NCBI GenBank assembly: GCA_033961575.1
Contig: CM066736.1
Location: forward strand, 88,085,352-88,149,351
From: Aselliscus stoliczkanus
Lineage: Eukaryota; Chordata; Mammalia; Chiroptera; Hipposideridae
DNA length: 64,000 nucleotides
Direction: 5' to 3'
Part shown: positions 1 to 12,193 of the stretch, piece by piece
Numbering within the stretch: position 1 is the stretch's first letter
Layout of the letters: each line of letters begins with the position of its first letter
The notes under the pieces: model-generated
The model's input: the letters and a program-made list of their open reading frames with translations, nothing else
Told to the model about the DNA's origin: nothing
Databases searched by the model: none
Program-made: the position numbers and the translations under genes

Positions 1-1134
1 GGCAAAAACAACACTGCCTGGAGTGGGGAACATGGTTGAAGTGAGCTTGAAAGTGATTAAATAACTGGCATTTAATATTTAATATCAGGTAGATTTGGCC
101 CTGTGCCTCCTAAAGGGAAAATGCCTTTTATTAAACAAACTTTCAGGTTATGCACTCATATTGGTAACAGCATTATATAAATTGCACATTTAACATTTCC
201 TTTCTAAGTCCAACAGGATTTATGCACATACCTTCTCTAATGAAATTTTCATAATAACATTCAGTGGAGAACTAAGCATGTTTCAGGCAGTTGACTTTTA
301 TGCCACTTATGTTTATTAAAGGGAACACTATGCCTTTTGTGTAAGTATAGTAAATTAAGATGATGCAATGTTTCATTATTTATCCTAGTTATCATTAGAG
401 TTATAAATTTCCAAGGACACATCTTTTTAAGTGTGTTTTTATGATGCTGTTGTAAGCACTAAGATAGTAATAGTTCTTTTACTCTGAATTGAATAAAAGA
501 AAGACATCGGAAGTCTTTTTAAAGAGAGAATAACTTCATGGAAAACTACTTTGAGAGTAGATATCTCCTGGGCGCTAAAGAAGAATTCAGTATATAAGTG
601 TTAGTGTAAGTTTTGAAGAATAAGTTGGATGCTTGCAAGTAAAACTTTGCTCTACCAACCCATCTCCCACATTTCCCCTACTATTTTACATCACCAACTT
701 TTTCACCTAAGTTATGCCAAACCCTAAAATGTCCTTCTTCCTTTCTCAAGTGGTCAAGTTCCTATTTGTTCTTTCAGATCCAGTTTCAGTGTAGTACAGT
801 CTGCATAGGTTTTCCTGACCTTTCTCACTTTAGGAGAGGTATACTTCTTGTAAACCTAGTATCATTCATATTATAATGCAACAACCCTTTCTGTAATTAA
901 ATAGCCTACCAATGTATCCATCCCTGGGGGAGATACCATCATCCATTCAGTTGTATGAGGCCAGAATCCAAAGGGTCATTTTTGTCGTCTCCTTCCTTAC
1001 CTTTTCCATAGCTAGACCATTACCAATCATGTCAGTTTTCCCTACTACATACCTTTATAATCAGTCTGGTTCTCTGTATCTCCAATGCCTCCACCACAGT
1101 TCAAGATGTCATCATCCCTATCAGAATACTGCAG
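1..1134 (+). other. FCHSD2: FCHSD2 intron, upstream part, no recognised element
   Basis: Intronic sequence upstream of the first exon in the window. It is AT-rich, has no splice-bounded coding segment, and the short open frames have no recognisable domain. No repeat family was recognised before the L1 that begins near 1135. Confidence 0.5.
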
Positions 1135-3145
1135 TAGTCTTCTTTGGATATGAAGAGTCTCTTGTAGATAGTGTATAGTTGAATCATGTTTTTAATCTAT
1201 CCTGCCAGCCTTTTTTTATTTTAAAGATTTTATTGGGGAATCGGGGAAGGGGAACAGACAAGTTGCTATCATTTTGTTCTTCAGACTAGTTGCGGAGGAC
1301 ATTGCTTCACTGGCCCATATTGGTATCGTCATTGCGCTCTTCCTGGATGAGGCAGATCAGTCTCTGGCCTCTGGATGGTCACTCACCACGGTTATTGGCA
1401 GCTCATGCTGGCTGCCAGCCACTCACTGTAGCCTATGGCAGCCCACTGCAGCAGGGGCTGCAGCCTACACCATCGCTGGGGCTCGCACAGCCCAGCTCCA
1501 GGTGGAGCTGTTGTTAGCTGTAGAGGGCAGTGTCACTGGCCCTCATATGTGGGATCCGAACCGGGGCTGCTGGCATCCCAAAACCAGCTCTTAACCAATG
1601 CGCTACTCGGCTGGCCCGTACCAGTCTTTTTTTGATTGAAGAGTTTAATCCATTTACATTTAAAGTAATTATTGATAGGAGGTATTAACTTTTGTCATTT
1701 TGCATTCAGGTCTCTTTTGTGTTTTGTTGAGTTTTTATAGTAAAGCATTTAATTTCCTTATTTCCTTTTGTGACTATTATATAACATTTTTCTTTGTGGT
1801 TATATTTAACATTCTAAAGTTGTGACACTCTAATTTGAATTTATACTAGTTTAACTTTAGAAATATATAAAAACTCCACTCCTTTAGAGTTTAATCCCCA
1901 CCCTTTTTATTATTGATGTCACAAAATTACATGTTTGTACATTGTATTCCAAAAACATAAACAAAACAAAAAATGGTTTTTAATGCATTAGTCTCTTACA
2001 TGTAAATGACAAAATGTGGAGTTATATACCAAAGTTGTAGTAATACTAGCTTTTAAACTAACAAGTTTTTAAAAAAAGTGTTAGTCTCTTAAATCACATA
2101 GAAAACAAACCACTGTTATGATAATACTAGCTTTTATAATTGCCTATATATTTGCCTTTAATGAGATTTTTTATTTCTTCAAGTTACTATCTAGTGTCCA
2201 TTCCTTTCACCCTGCTGGACTCCATTGAGCATTTCTTGCAGATCAGGTCTAGTGGTTACAAACTTCCTCAGCTGTTGTTTATCTGGAAATGTCTTAATTT
2301 CTCGCTCTCTTTTCAAAGACAGTTTTGCTGGATATGGCATTCTTGGTTGACGTTTTTTTTCTTTTACTACTTTGAATGTATGGATCCACTGTCTTCTGTC
2401 CTCCTAAGTTTCTGTTGGGGAATCTGCTAAGAATCTTATTGGTGAGCCTTTGTATGTGGTGATTTGCTTCTCTCTTGCTGCTTTCAAGATTCTCTTTGTC
2501 CTTAGCTTTTGACAGTTTGACTATAATGTGTCTTACTGGGTGTCTCCAAGTTCACCCTACTTAGAATTCATTGAGCTTCTTGGTTGTTTATATTCTTTTC
2601 GCATGTCAAAATCAGGATGTTTTCAACCAATATTTTTTCATAATCTCTCTGTCCCTTCCTCTCTCTCTTCTTCTGTTACTCCCATGGTGCATATGTTAGT
2701 TCATTTGATGGTGTCCCAAAGGTTCCTTAGACTCTTGTTTACTTCAGTGGAGAATAGGGGTGCAACAATGGTGCCTACCTCTCTGTCTGCACCCCTGTGT
2801 CTCTGCCTCTGTGATCATAAGCAGCAATCAGTGATCAGAGCACAGATCCCTGATATTTGGAGAACAGGGCCTTTATTGCCCACCCTACATTCATGCTGCT
2901 CTAGGAACAACTGCATGGCTGCCTATCACTGGGCTGGAGATGTGGCATACTCTTGCTGAGCTAAGTGCAGGGATTGGCTGAACTTAAGTTTAATGTCCAA
3001 GGAGTCCCCTGGAAATTGCAAGCCTTCAAGAGACTTCAGAGTTCCAAAATATTTATACAAGACATTCTGCCATTGAGTCTGCCATCTGGATTAGGAGTTA
3101 GATGCCTGGTGCTTCCTACTCCACCATCTTCCAGACTCTTCTCCT
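1135..3145 (-). mobile_element. Old L1 (LINE-1) 5' portion, antisense, split by a SINE
   Basis: Read on the minus strand this runs from an L1 5'UTR start (plus-strand ctactccaccatcttcc near 3118-3134, the reverse of the usual AAGATGG-type L1 start), through an ORF1-like region (about 2140-2700), to the start of ORF2 (aatccatttacatttaaag near 1648). The match continues left of the SINE at 1217-1620. All frames are broken by stops, so it encodes nothing functional. It is more diverged than the L1 at 7827-14561. Boundaries are approximate. Confidence 0.65.
1217..1620 (-). mobile_element. Type L tRNA-derived SINE, antisense
   Basis: The reverse complement starts with the gggccagcc-type head, has a B-box-like GGTTCGGATCC, the shared body, and ends in the ccccaataaaatcttt tail (seen as aaagattttattgggg). 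It interrupts the L1 at 1135-3145. The flanks share ccagcctttttt / ccagtctttttt as an imperfect target-site duplication. The 106-residue open frame inside is a SINE by-product. Confidence 0.85.
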
Positions 3146-5271
3146 GCAATAGTCTTCTAAGTGGGGATATAACTGAGAAACAGCCAGGTGGAAGAGATAC
3201 ACAGGGCAATGAAAAATATTTCAAAACTTTCCTTAGGGGTGATAGAAGAGATGAAGTTCTGTATTGCTATTAAAGTAATTTAAGAAGAGTTAATACAATG
3301 ATTGTATAATTTACATCAGTTTGAGAAGTATCCAGCTTATGTAGTGGACTTGTTAATTTTTAAAAGTTATTTGCATATTGTTGGGAATTTCGTGACAGAA
3401 AGGTATAGTGAAAAATAACGGTTTCTTATGATTTTGTAGAGCCATGTTGTGGGAAGAAATGGATACAGAATAACCTGTGTGAGAGCCATTGAGCACACTC
3501 CTGCTCAGCTTTCTGTTGTAAATGGGCAAAAGGTTAAGCCATCAGTCCGTTTCCCAATGTCTACTGAACAGTGGCTTTCTTTGTGTTGCCTCACTTGTTA
3601 GGGCAATATAGCAAGTGTTATTGAGAGATAAAACAAAGCAAGTCTTACATCAGACACTGGTGGCTTTTTAAAAAGTTGGAATGGGATGTTATTGGATGTT
3701 CCAAAGAGTATATTGATAGTACATTTTTATGGAGACCACTGCTCCAGAGTAAACTGTATTTGGAAATCAAATCAACATACAACAGTGATGCTCAGGTAAA
3801 TATAAATACATATTATATGTGTAATGCACCAGTTTTAGAGAGTAATGTTGTAGACTGGGGAAGTGAATTAAAACAACAACAACACTCTTTAAAACATTGC
3901 CTGCCCTAGGTTTATTTTCCTTAGCTATTTAATTGGGGTAGATTTTATTTCTATAGAAATCTTTTATTTATAAGATGTAACTTTAAGGATAACATAAAAG
4001 GGAAGCCAGTTAATTTAAGTATAGAATGCATTCAGGAGCATGAAATGTTATTTAGGAACTTGCCTATAATGGCCACTGAGTATTTCTTGAGTGTCCATGC
4101 AGATGAGATCTTGAACAGCTGCATGGAGCACACAGAAGTCATGATTCCTGCCTCTGTTAACTAACTTGAATAAAGTCTTTCATCTAAAGATCTCACTGTT
4201 TGTCTATTTCATGAATCCCTCATCTCATCTCTAAAGGGCTCATTCAGTTTAATACAGTTCAACTCTGTGGTTTAGAGTTCTAGAAATTGCTATTGTGACT
4301 TATGCACACACAAAAAATAACAAGTTAAAGTAAGAATTTTTTTAAAGAATTATATAAAATCCACGCTAAATGGGTGTTTTTTTTGTGAAGATTTAGAATA
4401 ACTAGGGATTATAATTCAAATTTAACTGGTTGTGTGATGTTACGTAAATTATATATCCTCTTAGTGTCCAGTTTCTCTGTGGTTATAACAAGGCCTAACA
4501 GAAGTAAGAGGAATAAGTGTTTTGAAATGCTTGTTAAGGTCACTTGTTTTATATAAATTTAGAGTGCTGTTATTCTGCCTTCCTAGTCCTACTTATAATC
4601 TGAGGCTCAAATAATATCAGTATCCCATGTTCTGTATGAAGTGTTCTGCAACCATTTTAGCATTGGTTAAACTGAAAAAGTCACTATCATATCATTTAGA
4701 TATAATTTGTTAAGGAAATATCAGATGACTTTTTCCTCATCTGTGTACCTAAATCACATATTGCCACTTATTTGGCAGTAACCCAGGTGTTGCCTGCCAT
4801 TTTATATTATATACTTCTTATTTCTGTCTACGTATTATGAGCTCTTTGAATTTAGGGGTCTTCACAAAAATTGATGTGTAGCACTACTAAGGATTGAATA
4901 AACTTCTGTTTTGTCCTTTTTTTTTTCTTCATTGCTTTGGAGTATACACACACCTGTATTCTCTTCCAACAGTGGAGATGGTCAAATTTGACTACAGTTT
5001 TACTAAGGAACTTATTTATTATGTTAAAAACACCTGGCTATAATCTTAGAAATCTGGTACAGTATTTTTTTTCCTTTGAGCATATGAAAATTAGGAACCA
5101 GAATTTTGATTCAAACATTTCTAACTGATAATGCAAAAACACAAAAGAAGTTTGGGTATTATGCATTAGAAATAAAATAATATAGGTCACATTTATTCAT
5201 GTAATCAGTGAATTATTGGCATCAACCAAATGTGAGGCTCTTTGCTGCTATCGCCTGGAGACATAGTGATT
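3146..5271 (+). other. Intron, no recognised element
   Basis: AT-rich intronic DNA. The stretch near 4430-4680 vaguely resembles a MIR core, but not well enough to call. No exon with splice signals was seen. Confidence 0.4.
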
Positions 5272-5288
5272 AAAATAAAATGGACAAA

Positions 5289-5437
5289 GGGCCGGCCAAG
5301 TGGCTCAGTTGGTTAAGAGCTTGCTCAAGAGTGCAAGCTGAGCTCTGAGCAACAGCAGTTCAATGCCCAGTCTGAGCTGAGCAGCTGCTGAGCTGCCAAC
5401 AGGTAGCAGGATGGCTCAGCTAAAAATAAATAAATAA
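5289..5437 (+). mobile_element. Type C tRNA-derived SINE with (AAAT)n tail
   Basis: Starts gggccggccaagtggctcag, then a B-box region (cagttcaatgccc), and ends in AAATAAATAAATAAA. A good target-site duplication, ataaaatggacaa, lies at 5275-5287 and again at 5438-5450, which fixes both ends. Confidence 0.88.
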
Positions 5438-5450
5438 ATAAAATGGACAA

Positions 5451-7324
5451 GATTCCTACCTCACGGGAGTTTATAGTTAGTAAACAGACCAAATATATTT
5501 AAAACAGACAGCAACAATGTGATAAGACCCTAGAATAATTAGGGTGGCTGGAGAGAGAGTTACTGGGTGGAAGGTGGGCTACTTGGTATACAGCAATTAG
5601 GAAAAAAGCCTCTTAGAGAAAGACACAAAGTGGCCTCTAAATATGGTTTCTCTCTGAAAAGATTCAGAATTACTTGGAAAACTAGTTTACTGCAGATCTG
5701 GAATAGGAGCTGCAAAAGAAAACAAAGTATCAAAGTCTGTTGAGGTCATGACATGGGAGCCAACTTGGAAGGACTCCCACTGATCACAGATGTAACAATT
5801 AGGGCATCAAAAGAATCCTGACTGGAATAAATTAAAACACATTTTATTCAAAATATATGAGTTCATAATGTTACTTTAAAAATTCATTGTTTACTTTTGG
5901 GCCAAACTGTTCAGTCAAATATTTATCTGGTCTTTTGTCTAAGAACTATATCTCAGGATAACCAAATAGTTCAGTGGGGATAGTTCTGTAAAAATAATTG
6001 CAGCTAATAAATGTAGAAAGAATATTCTATATTAAATGACATGAAATACCAAGGCAATGAAATTTTCACATTTTCCCTTATATACTTGTGAATATTTTAT
6101 GTTAGAAGATTTAAAAATCAGTTTAAAGGAGGGGCAGTGAGAATTCAGGAATAAATGGAAGTGGTGGTAAGATATTTCATACAAATAGGAACATTATGAA
6201 AAAGGTACAAAAGTGGAAAAATACATAGTCAGGGAAGACTTAGTAATTGGTTCCCCAAAGTACAAGGTATGTAAGTGGAAATATTGTGGATATGCTATTA
6301 TGTCGGAGTACTCAGAATTCACAGTACCTGGAAATAGTGAAACCAAACTATTGCCAAGTTCAGGAGGAATTTGAGATTCCAAGGATCTTCTCTACAGTTC
6401 CTGCTACCCTTTGGTCTCATTGAAATACTGATAAACAGAAGCATTCAACAATGAGCTTAATTAAGCCAAACTGATTTGGCAGCAGGCCTTAGTAGAAAGG
6501 TTCCATATATAGAGAGCAACATTAATTTGACTTGGGCAACCTTTGTTTAAAGTATGCAGTTGTTAATTACTGTGATTATTCTTCATCTCAGCATTTTATT
6601 TATTGTTTTTAAAGTTGCATGTATAGAGATGATTATCCCAAAGTTCATGATTCCTGATCCATTACATTGGGTCCTTTTATAGTGTCAGAGGACCACAGAT
6701 GTTCCCATCTAAAAGTAATTATGTTCTGTATTTAGAATGAGTACTTTAACATCACTTGCCAATAAAGTACCCTTCTCTGTTCAAATCCTGATACCCACTA
6801 TTACCTATTACAGATAAATATTGTTTTGCCCAGATTCATATTGTATGGATAACAATAAGTGGTGGGTATATTTCTTATAAAACTGATTTTTTTTTCATTT
6901 GAAGCGATTTGTGCCATGGCATTATTTAAAAAGCAAAAACTCTTAAAATCTGTCTTCAAAACTTCTAGTATGGAATAACACCAAGGTTAATCCATTGATT
7001 TTCTTTTTTACAAGCCAATGTGTATCTGTCTGCTCCAAACTGGATATGTTGTTACCTTTGCCAGTATTTGAGAATTTAGCTGCTGGGATGTAGAAATATA
7101 GTACATGCCACAGCAGAGTAATGATGGGAAATTGAGATGTCAAGCTGTGTAATCAGAGCCCTGTGGAAGTGGACAGCTGTGTTCCCTGTGATATACTAGA
7201 GGTAGTTGGTTTTTATGGATGGTCAAATAGTTTGGTGAAATATAAAAAGCATATCAATTAAGTTTTAATTTTCTTATCCTTATACTCACCCTTTTCCTAA
7301 AAATGGAGACAAGAGAAGATTGTG
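5451..7324 (+). other. Intron, no recognised element
   Basis: AT-rich sequence between the type C SINE and the duplicated segment that precedes the exon. No repeat family or coding segment was recognised. The open frames at 6194-6382 and 6943-7143 look random. Confidence 0.4.
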
Positions 7325-7472
7325 ACAACAATGAAACAAGTTATAGTGTTCTACTATTTAACATTGATTCTTTACTTCTGAATTAAATTTATGTTTGAAA
7401 AGATGGGATTTGCTAAGTACTGTATTTTAAGGAAAAGAGCTTCCTTTAGGGCATAATACTTACGTTATATAA

Positions 7473-7492
7473 ATATATATATATATATATAT
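7473..7492. repeat. (AT)n microsatellite near a splice acceptor
   Basis: Ten uninterrupted AT units ending 15 bp before the exon at 7508. Only a short tatttttttaacag separates it from the exon, so it lies in or next to the branch-point region. Confidence 0.95.
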
Positions 7493-7507
7493 GTATTTTT
7501 TTAACAG

Positions 7508-7584
7508 GGTATCCAGAAATTGGCTAGTCAATATCTGAAGAGAGATTGGCCTGGAATAAAAGCTGATGATCGGAATGATTACAG
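7508..7584 (+). CDS. FCHSD2: FCHSD2 coding exon (F-BAR domain, first in window)
   Basis: Internal exon of 77 nt between ttttttaacag and a GTAACT donor. It reads 25 codons beginning GIQKLASQYLKRDWPGIKAD and ends with two bases of an AGG arginine codon completed by the next exon. I recognise this as FCHSD2, a cytosolic F-BAR/double-SH3 adaptor that binds phosphoinositide membranes and promotes WASP/Arp2/3 actin assembly at clathrin-coated pits. The residues form part of the F-BAR helical bundle, about 56-81 of the human protein as I recall it. Two isoleucines replace human Met and Val, both conservative. The intact frame and splice sites argue against a pseudogene. Part of this exon is duplicated at 14785-14808. 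Exon numbering is not certain. Confidence 0.93.
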
Positions 7585-9704
7585 GTAACTTAATAAGTAG
7601 TTCTTGCTCATTTTCTTTAAAAATGATTTAGTCAGAGCAATGTCACATATAATATAGACTCCAGTTTTTTTTAAAAATTGCTTTCTTCTGCTATGTTTTT
7701 AGATATAATTTTAAAATTAATAAAGCTAATGTTCCACAACATATGTAGGTAATTATATAAAATACATCATTTTCATGTCTTAAACCAAGCTTATATTTGT
7801 TTAATTAATTAACACCCACATGTGAATTTTTTTTTAATTAGCTTCAGGTGTACAACACAGTGCAATAGTTACACTTTTTACCCCTCAAAGTGACAACCCC
7901 CCTCCCCCAATTCTCCACCCCACTCCTCCCCCACATGTCCTACTATCTATTACAATTCCTTTGACTCGCTTCCACCGTATAATCCACATCCCATGACTAT
8001 CTATATATTCAATTACAGTTGGCATACAGTATTATACAACATCAGTTTCAGGTATACAGTGCAATGATCAACCTCTACTCCATCCATGAAGTAGGCTCTC
8101 TAACAAAACATGTGACCATCTGACACCCCACAAAATATTTACAACATTATTATATTCCCTGAACTGTCTTTCATATCCCTGTGGCAATATTGTAGTTACC
8201 TATTTATGCTGTCTAATCCCTTCCCCTTCTCCCTCATCCTCACCCCCTCCCAACTAGCAACCCTGTTTTTCCTCTATATCTATGAGACTGTTTCTATTTA
8301 CTTTGCTCATTCATTCAGTTTTTCTGATTCCACATATAAGTGAGATCATATGGTATTTGTCTTTCTCCGACTGACTTATTTCACTTACCGTAATAGTCTC
8401 TAGGTCTATCCATATCGTTGCAAATGGTACAATTTCATTCTTCTTTATAGCAGAGTAATACTCCATTGTATAAATGTACCACAGTTTCTTAATCCAGTCA
8501 TCTACCGATGGGCATTTCGGTTCTTTCCAAGTCTTGGCTATTGTAAATAGCACTGCAATAAACATAGGGGTGCATATATTTTTTTTGAATTAGCGTATTG
8601 GATTCCTCTGGGTAGATACCCAAGAGTGGAATTGCTGGGTCATATGGTAGTTCTATTTCCAGTTTTTTGAGATACCTCCATACTGGTTTCCATAATGGCT
8701 GCACCAATTTGCAGTCCCACCAACAGTGCACCAGAGTTCCCTTTTCTCCACACCCTCGCCAGCACTTGTTTGTTGATTTGTTGATGATAGCCATTCTAAC
8801 CGGAGTGAGGTGGTATCTCATTGTGGTTTTTATTTGCATTTCTCTGATGATTAGTGAAGTTGAACATTTTTTCATATGCCTGTTGGCCATCTGTATGTCC
8901 TCTTTAGAGAAATGCCTCTTCATATCCTCTGCCCATTTTTTAATTGGGTTGTTTTTTTGCTGTTGAGTTTCATGAGTGTTTTATAAATTTTGGATATTAA
9001 CCCCTTATCAGATATATTGTTGGCAAATATCTTCTCCCATCAGTAGGCTGCCTTTTTGTTTTATTGATGATTTTCTTTGCTGTGGAAAAACTTTTAAGTT
9101 TGATGTAATCCCATATGTTCATTTTTTCTTTTATTTCCCTTGCCCGAGGGGATATATCATTAAAAATATTACTCAGAGTAATGTCTGCAAATTTATTCCC
9201 TATGTTTTCTTCTAGGAGTTTTATGGTTTCAGGTCTTACATTTAAGTCTTTAATCCATTTTGTGTTTGTTCTCATATCTAGTGTAAGTAGGTGGTCCATT
9301 TTCATTTTTTTGCACGTGTCAGTCCAGTTTTCCCAGCACCATTTATTAAATAGACTATCTTTACTCCAATGAAATTCTTGCTTCCATTTTCATAGATTAA
9401 ATGACCATATATGGATGGGTTTATTCCAGGGCTCTCTATTCTGTTCCATTGGTCTGTGTGTCTGTTTTTATGCCAGTACCATACTGTTTTGATTACTGGA
9501 GCCTTGTAGTATGTTTTGATGTCAGGTAGTGTGATACCTCCCACTTTGTTCTTATTTCTCAGTATTGCTGTGGCTATTCGGGGTCTTTTGTGGTTCCATA
9601 TAAATTTTAGGATTCTATGTTCTATTTCTGAGAAAAATGTCCTTGGTAGTTTGATTGGAATTGCATTGAATCTATATATTGCCTTAGATAGTATTGACAT
9701 TTTT

Positions 9705-9829
9705 GTTGTTGTTGTTTTGTTTTTGTTTCTGTTTGAGGGCAGTGTCACTGGCCCTCATATGTGGGACCCGAACCAGAGCCACTGGCTTCTGAAGCCAGCG
9801 CTTAACCACAGCACCACTCGGCCGGCTCG
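9705..9829 (-). mobile_element. Type S SINE, antisense, first of a same-site pair
   Basis: T-rich tail (9705-9734), then gagggcagtgtcactggccc and a head ending ccactcggccggctc. The duplication gtattgacatttt lies before it (9691-9703) and after it (9830-9842). It is inserted in L1 ORF2. Confidence 0.9.
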
Positions 9830-9842
9830 GTATTGACATTTT

Positions 9843-9982
9843 ATTTTATTTTTGTTTGTTTGTTTGTTTTTGTTTTTGTTTTTGTTTGAGGGCAGTGTCA
9901 CTGGCCCTCATATGTGGGATCCGAACCGGGGCCGCTGGTGTCCCAAGCCAACTCTTAAGCACTGCGCCACTCGGCCGGCCCG
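9843..9982 (-). mobile_element. Type S SINE, antisense, second of a same-site pair
   Basis: Its T/G-rich tail starts where the second target duplication ends (9842). The body 9888-9982 ends ccactcggccggcccg. A third copy of gtattgacatttt lies at 9983-9995, so this is a separate insertion into the same target sequence. Confidence 0.9.
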
Positions 9983-11963
9983 GTATTGACATTTTAACTA
10001 TATTAATTCTTCCTATCCATGAGCATGGTATGTATTTCCATTTATTTGTATCTTCTTTGATTTCTCTCTTCAGTGTCTCATAATTTTCTGAGTACAGGTC
10101 TTTTACTTCTTTAAATTGATTCCTAGATATTTTATTGTTTTTGAAACAATTGTAAAAGGGATTGATTTCCTGATTTCTTCTTCTGATAGTTTATTATTGG
10201 TGTATAGAAATGCAACTGATTTCTGAATATTAATTTTGTATCCTGCTACCTTACCAAATTCGTTTATCAGTTCTAGCAATTTTTTGGTGGAGTCTTTGGG
10301 ATTCTCTATATATAGTATCATGTCATCTGCATATAATGACAATTTTACTTCCTCTTTTCCAATTTGGATGCCTTTTATTTCATTTTCTTGTCTGGTTGCT
10401 GTGACTAGAACTTCCAGAACTATGTTGAATAGAAGTGGTGAAAGCGGGCAGCCTTGTCTTGTTCCTCATCTTAAGGGGAAAGCTTTTGGCCTTTCCCCAT
10501 TGAGTATGATGTTTGCTGTGGGCTTATCATATATGGCCTTTATTATGTTGAGATATGATCCCAGTATTCCCACTTTGCTAAGAGTTTTTATCATAAATGG
10601 CTGCTGGATTTTGTAAATGCCTTTTCTGCATCTATTGATATGATCATATGATTTTTATTTTTCATTTTGTTAATGTGATGTATTACGTTAATTGATTTGT
10701 GGATATTGAACCAATCTTGCATACCAGGAATGAATCCCACTTGATCGTGGTTTATGATCTTTTTAATATGATGCTGAATTCAGTTTGCTAGTATTTTGTT
10801 GAGAATTTTTGCATCTATGTTCATTAGGGATATTGGCCTGTAGTTTTCCTTTTTTGTAATATCTTTGTCTGACTTAGGAATCAGGGTGATAGTGGTTTCA
10901 TAGAAAGAATTTGGGAGCCTTCCCTCCTTCTGTATTTTTTGGAATAGTTTGAGGAGAATAGGTATTAATTCTTTTTTGAATGTTTTGTAAAATTCACATG
11001 TGTAGCCATCTGGTCCAGGGCTTTTGTTTGTTGGAACATTGTTGATTACTGATTCAATTTCTTTGGCAGTAATCAGTCTGTTAAGAGTTTCTGTTTGTTT
11101 TTGGTTCAGACTTGGTAGATTGTATGCTTCTAGAAATGTATCCATTTCTTCCAGATTGTCGAATTTGTTAGCATATAGTTGCTCATAGTATTTTCTTAAA
11201 ATTTTCTGTATTTCTGTGGTATCTGTTGTCACTTCTCCTTTTTCATTTCTGATTTTATTAATTTGGGTCCTCTCTCTCTTTTTCTTGGTGAGTCTGGCTA
11301 AGGGTTTCCAGATTTCTTCTTATAATTGATTTCTAGTTTCATAGCATTGTGGTCAGAGAACACACTGGATATGATTTCAATCTTCTTAAATTTGTTGAGA
11401 CTTGTTTTGTGGCCTAACATGTGGTCTATCTTGGAAAATGTTCCATGTGCACTTGAGAAGAATGTATATTCTGTAGCTTTGGGGTGAAATGCTCTAAAAA
11501 TATCAATTAAATCCAGCTGGTCTAAAGTGTCATTTAAGGCCATTATGTCCGTGTTGATTTTCTATCTAGAGGATCTGTCCATTGGTGACAACGGGCATTG
11601 AAGTAACACTACTATGATAGTGTTACTGTTGATCTCTGTCTTCATGTCTGTCAAAATCTGTTTTATATATTTAGGAGCTCCTATATTGTGTGCATAGATG
11701 TTTACTAGGGTTATGTCCTCTCGTTGAATCGATCCCTTTATTATTATGTAGTGCCCTTCTTTGTTTTTTATTGTAGTCTTCATTTTAGAGTCTGTTTTGT
11801 CCAAAATAAGTATTGCTACCTCAGCTTTTTTCTCATTTGCATTTGCATGAAATAGCTTATTGCATCCCTTTACTTTCAGTATGTGTGTCTTTTTATCTGA
11901 GATGATCTTGTAGACAGCATATGCGTGGGTCCCGTTTTCTTATCCACTCAGCCACTCTGTGTC

Positions 11964-12072
11964 TTTTTTTTTTTTTTTGAGAGCAGTGTCACCAGCCCTC
12001 ATATGTGGGACCCGAACCAGGGCTGCCGGCCTCCCAAGCCAGCGCCCAACCACCGTGCCACTCGGCCAGCCC
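11964..12072 (-). mobile_element. Type S SINE, antisense, in the L1 ORF2 start
   Basis: A T-run at 11964-11978, gagagcagtgtcaccagccc, a B-box complement and an end of ccactcggccagccc. L1 sequence resumes at gattggagcatttagccc. No clear duplication was seen beyond the T-run. Confidence 0.85.
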
Positions 12073-12193
12073 TGATTGGAGCATTTAGCCCATTCACATT
12101 TAAAGTGATTACTGATAGGTGCATATTTATTACCATTTTGTTATTTGTATTTCTTGTCTTCCTAGGTTAGCTTGTTTTCCCCCTTCTTCCTGT

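Larger units (their letters stand above)
8311..12135 (-). pseudogene. L1 ORF2 (endonuclease-reverse transcriptase), disrupted
   Basis: Minus-strand fragments in several frames cover the whole protein. The endonuclease region (11804-11298) has KEGHYIIIKGSIQ and an SDHN catalytic-type motif. The reverse transcriptase region (11232-10780) has [12 protein letters not shown] and [19 protein letters not shown], and YADDMILY lies at 10342-10103. The thumb and C-terminal segments (9748-8311) include [17 protein letters not shown] and a closing IYTMEYYSAIKKNE. Frame changes between fragments and SINEs at 9705-9982 and 11964-12072 break it. The last SINE falls within roughly the first 60 codons. The enzyme normally nicks target DNA and reverse transcribes L1 RNA; this copy is dead. 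Confidence 0.9.

Noticed and set aside
1274..1635. Open frames of 66-106 codons, recurring with similar sequence at 28641-29107, 34782-35173, 38558-39173 and 63614-63988
   Set aside because: They all lie in type L SINEs, in several frames and mostly antisense; their likeness reflects common SINE descent, not protein conservation.
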